The translations under genes were made by a program, and so were the position numbers. The notes beneath the pieces were generated by a model that saw only the letters and a list, made by a program, of their open reading frames with translations, made no database searches and was not told the DNA's origin. From NCBI GenBank assembly GCA_934427095.1, contig CAKRYM010000007.1, positions 1 through 20,891 on the forward strand: a stretch of DNA of 20,891 bases, in the 5' to 3' direction. The DNA comes from an uncultured Bacillota bacterium. Lineage in GTDB: Bacteria; Bacillota; Dehalobacteriia; UBA4068. How positions within the stretch are numbered: the stretch's first letter is position 1; each line of letters starts with the position of its first letter. Shown here in pieces: positions 1 through 6,238 of the stretch.

Positions 1-2014
1 GATTATCCTTAGGATGGAAGAGGCCGTCCCCAGTGCCAGTGGCAATGCCCTTGCTTTCCGCCCAGAGAATGGCGTTGGCATAATAATCCCCGGCATAGAC
101 ATCGCTAAAGCTGCTGCTGCCCGTGACCAAGGGACTACCTGTGGCCCGGTAAAGCATGAGGATGAAATCCCCGCGCTTCATTTGTCCCTGGGGCTGATAT
201 TCCGTATTTGTCACGCCGCTCACAATACCGGCCTGGAACAGGGTGCGTACATAAGGTTCACACCAGTGCCCCCGGATATCCTCCAGCTCCGCCGGGATAG
301 TGACCGTAATTTCCTTTTGGGTAGCGCCGCAGCTGACCACGATTTTTCCTTCCACATTGGTTTTACTGCCAGCAGTAAAATAGCCGTTTTCATCAATGGT
401 GCCGATATTGCCCACCAAATTCCAGCCCACACCGGTATTGGTGATGACGCTACGGCTTAAATAGGTGGCTTCCACGCTGAGCTGTGCGGTTTCTCCGCTG
501 AAGAGCCGGAGCGTGCTGGTTTCCACCCCGTCTACGCTGACCCGCAAATCATCCACCTGATCCACCACATAAACATGGCCTTGGCCAGAAGCGCCATCCC
601 CAGACAGGGAAATGGTCACCTGGCCGCTGCCAGAAGCCGTATACACATTGCCGTTCATAGAACCTGCGCTGGCAGAAAAGCTGACCGTATCCGTTAGTGT
701 TGCCGGCGCCCAGCCTGCGTCCATGGCTGCAGCGGAAAGGGTCGTGGAGGCGCCACGCAGGATAAAGGTGCCTTCTTCATTCAGGAAAAGGCTCTCCGCC
801 TCTCCGTCTCGCCGGTTATCCGTCACCAGCAGCAAGTAGGTGGCGCAACGCCGCTGGCTACCGTCAGAGGGCCGGTTCACAGAAGTAAGGGAACTTTCCC
901 CGGGCTGACGTAAGCCCAGCACCGAGGAGCCGCCCCCGTCCAAATTGATCACTTGTTCGCAGCCTGCGGCCATCATTTCTTCTGCCAATTGGGTTAAGGT
1001 CAGGCCATTGGCATAGCTGCTGCGGCGGCCGTCCGCCACATAGAGATAGAGGCTGCCGTCAGAACGAATGCCCAAGGCAGAACGGGGGTTCGCCCCGCTG
1101 ATGCTGCTATCCCACTGGCTGGAATCCGTCATGGTCCAATCTTCTACCAGGATATCCCCGCCGCCGCTGGCCCATTGGGCTTCGGCTAAGGCCTCATCCG
1201 ATGCCGTGGTGGTCAAGGTCACCTTATCCCCGAGGGAAAAGGCATTGTATACGCTGTCCAGTTTGGACGCATTGCCCGCGCTCAGCACCAGATACCCCTC
1301 TCTTAAGGGTACAGCGTCGCTGGAGGTGAGTTTGTCCACCACTTCCAAGGTCATGCTGCCTTCTGGGGTTAATTCTCCTTTTTGGATTTCAAACACCACA
1401 AACCAGCCGGGCGTGGAGGTACGGGTGGACACCGTGGAAAAGGCGTCGCTGAACAGATAGAGGCCATTGCTGTCATTCCTGGTTTTGTTCAGGTGTTGGA
1501 CGGTAAAGACCTCGTCCTCCCCTTTGATTTCCAGTTCAATGGTGATATTGGCCTTTTTCAGCAGGGAAGCGCGGCCTTTTTCATCGATAAGGATAGCGTT
1601 TCTCCCTTCGCTGCTGGATTTATAGATGCCGTCTTCAATCACTAAGCCCACAGGCACATGATTGGAAACGATAAAGAAATCTGTGTTAATGGCAGCCACC
1701 ACCTGATAGCCCTGTCTTTCCGCATATTCTGCCACAGCTGTTGCGGTCATGCCGCCGTAAATGGTGTCGCAGGCAAGAACAATGGGGTAAACGTCTCCCC
1801 CTGGTTCCAGCTCCAGGTAATACCCCTCCTGCCGGCCCTTGTCCGTGTAGGAAATCACATTCCCTAAGGTGAGGTTGTCCATCAACTGCACCTCGTTTTC
1901 ATACTGATGGGTCCCAGCGCCTAGCCCTTGGGCAGAAACCGGGGAGAGCAGTAGGGTTAACACCAGTAGCAAAGCCGCTAATCCTTGCCAAAGTGTCCGT
2001 TTGTTCTGTTTCAT
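1..2014 (-). CDS. Secreted phosphodiester glycosidase (NAGPA-domain) protein with SLH repeats, 3'-partial
   Basis: The frame is open from an ATG at 2014 to the left edge (671 codons, no stop), so the C-terminus is missing. The N-terminus is a clear signal peptide: MKQNKR, then a Leu-rich core, ending near SPVSAQG. Residues about 60-395 resemble the NAGPA/DUF2233 phosphodiester glycosidase family, including the glycine-rich signature INLDGGGSS at 356-364 and INTDFF near 138. A beta-rich, Ser/Thr/Gly-rich stretch, probably Ig-like, follows. From about residue 570 there is one SLH repeat (EDIRGHW ... GIVSG ... MKRGDF) and the start of a second (FSDVYAGDYYANAI). The protein is inferred to be exported and bound to secondary cell-wall polymer, acting on a sugar-phosphodiester in the envelope. 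The true substrate is unknown. An AAAGGA site lies 7-8 nt before the ATG, and a promoter lies at 2082-2110. Confidence 0.88.
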   Translation of the reverse strand, partial: MKQNKRTLWQGLAALLLVLTLLLSPVSAQGLGAGTHQYENEVQLMDNLTLGNVISYTDKGRQEGYYLELEPGGDVYPIVLACDTIYGGMTATAVAEYAERQGYQVVAAINTDFFIVSNHVPVGLVIEDGIYKSSSEGRNAILIDEKGRASLLKKANITIELEIKGEDEVFTVQHLNKTRNDSNGLYLFSDAFSTVSTRTSTPGWFVVFEIQKGELTPEGSMTLEVVDKLTSSDAVPLREGYLVLSAGNASKLDSVYNAFSLGDKVTLTTTASDEALAEAQWASGGGDILVEDWTMTDSSQWDSSISGANPRSALGIRSDGSLYLYVADGRRSSYANGLTLTQLAEEMMAAGCEQVINLDGGGSSVLGLRQPGESSLTSVNRPSDGSQRRCATYLLLVTDNRRDGEAESLFLNEEGTFILRGASTTLSAAAMDAGWAPATLTDTVSFSASAGSMNGNVYTASGSGQVTISLSGDGASGQGHVYVVDQVDDLRVSVDGVETSTLRLFSGETAQLSVEATYLSRSVITNTGVGWNLVGNIGTIDENGYFTAGSKTNVEGKIVVSCGATQKEITVTIPAELEDIRGHWCEPYVRTLFQAGIVSGVTNTEYQPQGQMKRGDFILMLYRATGSPLVTGSSSFSDVYAGDYYANAILWAESKGIATGTGDGLFHPKDN

Positions 2015-2061
2015 GTAACCGTCCTTTCTTTTTTCCCCAATAGGCATTTTTCTCACAATAG

Positions 2062-2093
2062 TTACACTATACCATAATTACACTATACCATAT
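2062..2093. repeat. Tandem 16-bp direct repeat overlapping the -10 region
   Basis: Two head-to-tail copies of TTACACTATACCATAW (2062-2077 and 2078-2093) are identical except at the last base. Each carries one TATAGT hexamer on the minus strand, so the duplication creates two -10-like elements. It may be a tandem operator or a simple slippage duplication. Confidence 0.8.
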
Positions 2094-2110
2094 TTCCCCG
2101 TTTGAGGCAA
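2082..2110 (-). promoter_or_regulatory. Sigma-A-type promoter of the SLH/NAGPA gene
   Basis: On the minus strand TTGCCT (2105-2110) is separated by 17 bp from TATAGT (2082-2087). It lies about 70 bp upstream of the ATG at 2014 and just past the terminator of the preceding gene. A second TATAGT lies 16 bp further downstream, inside a tandem repeat. Confidence 0.6.
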
Positions 2111-2143
2111 ATCCATGTGTGCCAGGAATTTTGTTTTTTTCGC

Positions 2144-2174
2144 AAAAAAAGACAGCAGCACAAAGGCTGCTGTC
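2144..2174 (-). terminator. Intrinsic terminator after the CNNM/CorC gene
   Basis: On the minus strand a perfect 9-bp stem GACAGCAGC/GCTGCTGTC (2151-2159 with 2166-2174) with a 6-nt loop is followed by seven Ts (2144-2150). It begins 18 nt past the CNNM stop codon. Confidence 0.93.
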
Positions 2175-2191
2175 CTAGGCAAGATACGGAA

Positions 2192-3457
2192 TTATTCTTG
2201 TTCTTCCTTGGCCAATTCTTCTTCTGACAGGCGGCGGATAATGGCTGCGGAAATCCGGTGATATTCAATGGCAGCCACTTTAATTTCTAAGCCTTCGTAG
2301 TGGAAGCTGTCCCCAACCTGGGGGATTTGCCCCAATTGTTCCATGATCCAGCCGCTTAGGGAGACCATTTCCGACTCTACTTTGATCTGGAAATACTGAC
2401 AGAAGTCATCCAAATCCATGGAGCCGTCCACCCGGTAAGAGTTCTGGTCTAATTTTTCGAAATTCTCCGTGACCTCGTCATGCTCGTCCCAAATTTCGCC
2501 CACCAGCTCTTCCAAAATGTCCTCCATAGTCACAATGCCATAGGTGCCGCCGTATTCGTCCAAGACCACGGCTACATGGGATTTGCTGGTTTGCAATTGT
2601 CTAAGCAGGGTGCTGATTTTCTCATTTTTCAGGACAAAGATCACCGGGGAAAGGAGCTCGGACAGGGGTTTATCCGTGATGCCGTTGCCCACATAGAAAT
2701 CCTTCTGGTGGACGACGCCGATGATATTGTCAATGCTTTCTTCATAAACCAAAATTCGAGAGAAGCGCGTCTCGGCAAAAAGGGCCGCCACTTCTTCCTT
2801 GCTGGCTTCTGCGGAAACCGCTTCCAAATCCACCCGGTGGGTTAAAATATCCTCTGCTTCCTGTTCCGTAAATTCAATGGCATTACGGAGCAGCTCCCCT
2901 TCGTTTTTATCAATGCTGCCGTCCTGCTGCACCTCGTCCACCAGCATGAGCAGCTCTTCTTGGGACATTTTGGTGTCAGGCTCTAAGTGGAACAATTTGG
3001 CTAAGGCCTTTTTCCAGAGGGAGAAAAGCAGATTAATGGGGGTGAGAATCCAAATCAACAGGCGGATAAAGGGGGCGGAGAACATGGCGAATTTCTCCGG
3101 GCAATCTTTCGCAATGCTTTTGGGGGAAATTTCCCCGAAAATCAGTACGGCAATGGTCACCACAACCGTAGATATGGTGGCGCCCTTGTCCCCATAAATA
3201 TGCACGAACAGCACCGTAGCCAAGGAGGCGGTGGCGATGTTCACAATATTGTTGCCGATCAAAATGGTGGAAATCAGTTTGTCATAATCATCCGCCAGTT
3301 TACAGGCCAATACCGCTTTTTTCTCCCCTTTTTCCGCCATGGTTTTCAGGCGGGTTTTGTTCAGGGAAGAAAAAGCCGTCTCTGTGGCGGAAAAATACGC
3401 GGAAAACATGATCAAAATGATCATGGCCAAAATAAAGGTAGCGTAATTATCGTTCAT
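2192..3457 (-). CDS. CNNM/CorC-HlyC family membrane protein (hemolysin-like, putative Mg2+/Co2+ transport)
   Basis: A 421-residue protein of normal length for the HlyC/CorC family. Residues about 1-180 form the CNNM (DUF21) membrane domain, with the conserved SATETAFSS near 23-31, IGNN at 67-70 and FGEISPK at 107-113. A CBS-domain pair follows (about 200-335, including DEYGGTYGIVTMEDILEE). The C-terminus is a CorC_HlyC domain (about 345-415). Family members are linked to Mg2+/Co2+ homeostasis, often efflux, with the CBS pair binding nucleotide. I chose the ATG at 3457 because AAGGAG lies 6 nt upstream; an upstream in-frame extension to 3508 has no such site. The start overlaps the stop of a 56-codon upstream ORF (3447-3617), which suggests translational coupling. 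Transcription probably starts at the promoter at 3657-3685. Confidence 0.93.
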   Translation of the reverse strand: MNDNYATFILAMIILIMFSAYFSATETAFSSLNKTRLKTMAEKGEKKAVLACKLADDYDKLISTILIGNNIVNIATASLATVLFVHIYGDKGATISTVVVTIAVLIFGEISPKSIAKDCPEKFAMFSAPFIRLLIWILTPINLLFSLWKKALAKLFHLEPDTKMSQEELLMLVDEVQQDGSIDKNEGELLRNAIEFTEQEAEDILTHRVDLEAVSAEASKEEVAALFAETRFSRILVYEESIDNIIGVVHQKDFYVGNGITDKPLSELLSPVIFVLKNEKISTLLRQLQTSKSHVAVVLDEYGGTYGIVTMEDILEELVGEIWDEHDEVTENFEKLDQNSYRVDGSMDLDDFCQYFQIKVESEMVSLSGWIMEQLGQIPQVGDSFHYEGLEIKVAAIEYHRISAAIIRRLSEEELAKEEQE

Positions 3458-3617
3458 AAGATACTCCTTTTGTATAACCCGCGCTAAAAAAACCGCCCAA
3501 AGACACAAAAAAGCACGCCTGCCCCAAATGTGGCAGCGCCTGCGCTTTGGTCAACAAAGAAATGATACAGTTACCGGTATTCGCATCAAGGTCCGGGTCA
3601 AGATCCGTGCCATCCAT
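3447..3617 (-). CDS. 56-codon upstream ORF / candidate leader peptide for the CNNM gene
   Basis: This small ORF starts at ATG 3617 and ends with TAA at 3447-3449, inside the first codons of the CNNM gene (ATGAACGATAA overlap). AGGAGG at 3631-3636 lies 13 nt upstream, longer than ideal. The gap and the start codon can fold into a 6-bp hairpin ATCCAT-tagc-ATGGAT (3612-3627). The peptide begins MDGTDLDPDLDAN, an acidic run containing Pro, and becomes hydrophobic towards its end (QACFFVSLGGFFSAGY). It has no family I recognise. Acidic/Pro-rich nascent N-termini are known to destabilise ribosomes at low Mg2+ (E. coli MgtL), so a Mg2+-sensing leader is an attractive inference here. A second, 20-codon ORF begins at 3613 in another frame, so the reading frame actually used is uncertain. 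Confidence 0.45.
   Translation of the reverse strand: MDGTDLDPDLDANTGNCIISLLTKAQALPHLGQACFFVSLGGFFSAGYTKGVSYER
3507..3545 (-). promoter_or_regulatory. Candidate attenuator hairpin in the CNNM leader
   Basis: On the minus strand CTGCC (3532-3536) can pair with GGCAG (3519-3523), with an imperfect GCG/CGT extension around a bulged G. Six Ts follow at 3507-3512. A second T7 tract lies at 3486-3492. The hairpin sits inside the upstream ORF, 50-80 nt before the CNNM start, where ribosome position could decide whether it forms. The stem is modest, so this is tentative. Confidence 0.35.
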
Positions 3618-3656
3618 GCTAATGGATCAACCTCCTAATGGGCAAGTATTATCCTT

Positions 3657-3685
3657 ATTATAGCGAAGGCCAGTGCGGAAGTCAA
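3657..3685 (-). promoter_or_regulatory. Strong sigma-A-type promoter for the CNNM gene
   Basis: On the minus strand TTGACT (3680-3685), a 17-bp spacer and a perfect TATAAT (3657-3662). It lies just past the stop codon of the alpha/beta hydrolase gene and about 200 nt upstream of the CNNM start, giving a long leader. Confidence 0.8.
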
Positions 3686-3692
3686 GGGGAGG

Positions 3693-4517
3693 TTAACGGG
3701 ACGGCAATACCCGCGCCGCCCGGCGTTCTACATGGATTTGATGACGGGAAAGAAAGCTTTCCGCCAAACGGTTGAATTCCTCCGCCCGCTGAATATTGCA
3801 AACATGGCCGCAATCGGGGATGATTTCCAGGTGGGAATTTTTCCCCAGGTATTTGGTGGCGATTTGGGCGGGCTTCAAAAAGACCTGATCTTCGCTACCC
3901 ATCACAATTAAGCTGGGCACCTTTTTTAAAAGGGAAAGGGTCTGCTTCAAGCGGTTAATTTCATGAATCAACAGGGAATACCAGCGCATAAATTCCCGCC
4001 GGCCTAATTTGCGGCATTCTCTTAACAGGAATTTCCGGGAACGGCTATGGGAATGCTTGGGCATCAAAATGGCGGACATCAGCCCCACCACCGCCATATA
4101 GGGGAAGCAGTATTTTAAGACATTCCCCAGGTAAAGGGCTAGTTTGGAAAACATGCCCATGCCGAACACCGCGCCGCAAAGGATCACGGCCTCCACGATA
4201 TCAGGATGGGTCTGCAAAATCCCGGCCAGCACCAGGGTGCCCATGGATAAGGCCAGGAAATACGCGCGTTCTATGCCTAAGCGATGCAATTGCTTGACCA
4301 CCAAATCCGCCACATCGGTGATTTCCGTTTGTCCCATTTCTTCTAAGGAGAACTGGGTTTCCCCATGGCCAGGCAGCTCCACAATGCAAATATTGTAGCG
4401 CTGGCTGAACACTTCTTTTTGCTTATTCCAGGTGGCGATGCTACCGCCGAAGCCGTGCAGCATGACCAACCAGGGATAATGGGGGTGGGTATGAATCAGC
4501 GTGGTGTGAAGGGACAA
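3693..4517 (-). CDS. Alpha/beta hydrolase fold protein
   Basis: A 274-residue single-domain hydrolase. HGFGG at 21-25 is the oxyanion-loop motif. The nucleophile elbow is ALSMG, with Ser91 as predicted nucleophile and Ala89 in place of the first Gly of GxSxG. The acid is probably the Asp in GSEDQVF, and the base the His in DCGHVCNIQ near the C-terminus. A helical lid with basic residues (HSHSRSRKFLLRECRKLGRR) lies between. The substrate cannot be predicted. The start is TTG at 4517, with AAAGGAG about 10 nt upstream. The nearest upstream ATG is out of frame. Its own promoter is at 4598-4626. No hairpin terminator is seen before the next promoter, so transcripts may run into the CNNM gene. Confidence 0.87.
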   Translation of the reverse strand: MSLHTTLIHTHPHYPWLVMLHGFGGSIATWNKQKEVFSQRYNICIVELPGHGETQFSLEEMGQTEITDVADLVVKQLHRLGIERAYFLALSMGTLVLAGILQTHPDIVEAVILCGAVFGMGMFSKLALYLGNVLKYCFPYMAVVGLMSAILMPKHSHSRSRKFLLRECRKLGRREFMRWYSLLIHEINRLKQTLSLLKKVPSLIVMGSEDQVFLKPAQIATKYLGKNSHLEIIPDCGHVCNIQRAEEFNRLAESFLSRHQIHVERRAARVLPSR

Positions 4518-4597
4518 GAGGAATTTCTCCTTTCCAATGCATCCGTTGGGCCAGAAACAAAGCCAAGCCCATCAAATTGAGCAATATTCTTTAGTCT

Positions 4598-4626
4598 ATT
4601 ATATGGAATATGCATGATCTTGTAAA
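4598..4626 (-). promoter_or_regulatory. Promoter of the alpha/beta hydrolase gene
   Basis: On the minus strand TTTACA (4621-4626), 17 bp, TATAAT (4598-4603), about 80 nt upstream of the TTG start. It lies between the Nudix stop codon and the hydrolase gene, so the two genes are probably transcribed separately. Confidence 0.7.
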
Positions 4627-4673
4627 GGATTGCGTCAGAAGTGGGAAAAAAAGAAAGATTCTGAAAATTTGCT

Positions 4674-5165
4674 TTATTTTCCCCTTTTCTTGATGGCCAA
4701 AGGGAAACCGTCCAAAGCCGCTTCCTGTAGGACGTCCCCTTGATAAACCAGTTTTAGGGAAAAGAAGGGGTGGTTTTCTCTGAGCAGGCGGAGGAAAATT
4801 TTGTCCCCTTCCCAAAGGGAGAGGGAAAAGAGGTCTTTTTCCTTCACCCATTTAAGCTCCCCTTCCGTGCAGTCTTGCTGCTCACCTTGCCACTGGCTTA
4901 CGGTAAAGAGATGCATATATTCCACGGGGCAGCAATCGGAAACAAAGGTGACAATGCCCCGGAAAGCCCACTTGGTCACCAGAAAGCCTGTTTCTTCCCT
5001 GACTTCCCGGCGCATACATTCCTCTGGGCTTTCTTTGGACAGGAATTTGCCGCCTACCCCGATCCATTTGCCCCAATTATCGTCCTTTGCCTTTTTGTTC
5101 CGGTTTAGCATGAGCCATTCATCCTGTTGCTGTAAATAACATAAGGTGGTGAGCTTTGCTTCCAT
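4674..5165 (-). CDS. Nudix hydrolase, MutT / 8-oxo-dGTP diphosphatase-like
   Basis: A 163-residue cytosolic protein with a complete Nudix box at about 39-61: G(x5)E(x7)REVREETGF matches GX5EX7REUXEEXGU, so the metal-binding glutamates are intact. The N-terminus (TTLCYLQQQDEWLMLNR, then NWGKWIGVGGK) is typical of MutT/YtkD-like enzymes that sanitise oxidised nucleotides, although Nudix substrates are hard to predict. I chose the ATG at 5165 because AAAGGGGGC lies just upstream. A longer frame from 5225 would include the promoter. The gene stands alone and is divergent from the operon that begins at 5321. Confidence 0.9.
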   Translation of the reverse strand: MEAKLTTLCYLQQQDEWLMLNRNKKAKDDNWGKWIGVGGKFLSKESPEECMRREVREETGFLVTKWAFRGIVTFVSDCCPVEYMHLFTVSQWQGEQQDCTEGELKWVKEKDLFSLSLWEGDKIFLRLLRENHPFFSLKLVYQGDVLQEAALDGFPLAIKKRGK

Positions 5166-5202
5166 GGGTTTGCCCCCTTTGTACAATTTCCTGCATGATA
5201 AC

Positions 5203-5231
5203 ATTATAACAAAGGGAAAAGCCAAAGCAAA
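5203..5231 (-). promoter_or_regulatory. Promoter of the Nudix gene
   Basis: On the minus strand TTTGCT (5226-5231), 17 bp, TATAAT (5203-5208), about 38 nt before the ATG. It is back to back with the plus-strand promoter at 5241-5269, with 9 bp between their -35 elements, so a single regulator could affect both. Confidence 0.6.
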
Positions 5232-5240
5232 GAGGGGGAA

Positions 5241-5269
5241 TTGACTTCCCGCTGGGATAGGGGTATCAT
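5241..5269 (+). promoter_or_regulatory. Promoter of the methyltransferase-like/GTPase-NYN operon
   Basis: TTGACT (5241-5246), 17-bp spacer, TATCAT (5264-5269), about 50 nt before the ATG at 5321. Confidence 0.68.
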
Positions 5270-5320
5270 GAAACCAAAGGAAAACGAGGACACCCCCTGC
5301 TGAAGAAAGGAGGCTAAGCC

Positions 5321-6238
5321 ATGGTGGATAGGGAGATTCGGCAAAACAATACCCGCTTATTGTATTTGCTCGCCCATTGGCTGAATAAGGCCCCCACCAT
5401 TATCCAAGGCCAAGAGGTAGAGGAGCTGGCGAATAGCACCGGCCTATCCTTGGCGGAAGCCTATGGCCTGCTTTTGGCTGGGGTATATGATTTGGATATT
5501 TACGAAAACCCGGCGGATAAGGCTTTTTGGCAGGGCTGGCTCAAACCCATGCTGAAAGAAGAAGCTATCGCCACCTATACCACAGACCCTTATTATCGGC
5601 AGATCCGTTTCCCGGAACAAAAGCGGGGGGACTGGCTGTTCCGCTCACAGGAATTGCCGGCTTACCATCCCTTTGTCCGTCAGGATATGCAGGTGTTGCG
5701 GGATGGTAGGGTCTTGCCGCAAGTGGGCTTTTTCCCCGAGTCTTTCTCTTATCCTGCGGTGCTGGAACAAGGCCGGGAATGGATGACCCTGCTCCCCAAT
5801 GAGACCATGAGCACTTTGCCTTATGTGGAAAAGGCCTTTGGCGCTGTGCTTACCTATGGCCTGGGTTTAGGCTATTTCCCCTTTATGACCTCCCTAAAGC
5901 CGGAGGTCACTTCCGTCACGGTGGTGGAACGCTCCAGCACGGTGATTTCCCTGTTCCAAGAATTTTTGTTGCCTCAGTTTCCCGCTAAGGAAAAGATCCG
6001 CCTGATTCAAGCAGACGCTTTGGCCTTTGGGGAACAGGAGGTTAAGCCCGGGAAATTCGACTATATTTTTGCGGATATTTGGCATGACGTGGGGGATGGT
6101 TTACCCTTATACGCGAAATTCAAGGCTTTGGAAAAGAAAGCGCCTGATAGCCAGTTTGCCTATTGGCTACAGCCTAGCATGGATTTGTATTTGGCAGATG
6201 AATATTGGCTTCCGGAAAACCAGGGGGAGAAGACATGA
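5321..6238 (+). CDS. Protein with a class I SAM-methyltransferase-like fold
   Basis: A 305-residue protein. Its C-terminal half has the nucleotide-binding layout of class I methyltransferases: YGLGLGY at 179-185 (motif I), Glu203 at the end of the next strand (VTVVER), and FDYIFADIWHD at about 246-256 (motif IV region). The N-terminal ~150 residues, which include LANSTGLSLAEAYGLL and RFPEQKRGDWLFRSQ, match no family I can name. The wording resembles spermidine-synthase-like folds, but substrate and activity are unknown. The start is well supported: AAAGGAGG lies 7 nt before the ATG. The TGA overlaps the next gene's ATG (ATGA at 6235-6238), so it is translationally coupled to the GTPase-NYN protein. 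A link to ribosome, RNA or translation-factor modification is only inference. Confidence 0.72.
   Translation: MVDREIRQNNTRLLYLLAHWLNKAPTIIQGQEVEELANSTGLSLAEAYGLLLAGVYDLDIYENPADKAFWQGWLKPMLKEEAIATYTTDPYYRQIRFPEQKRGDWLFRSQELPAYHPFVRQDMQVLRDGRVLPQVGFFPESFSYPAVLEQGREWMTLLPNETMSTLPYVEKAFGAVLTYGLGLGYFPFMTSLKPEVTSVTVVERSSTVISLFQEFLLPQFPAKEKIRLIQADALAFGEQEVKPGKFDYIFADIWHDVGDGLPLYAKFKALEKKAPDSQFAYWLQPSMDLYLADEYWLPENQGEKT

Noticed and set aside
14..1460. Several plus-strand open frames in the first 2 kb
   Set aside because: They are antisense to the signal-peptide/NAGPA/SLH frame, which has clear family motifs throughout and simply lacks a stop because it leaves the window.
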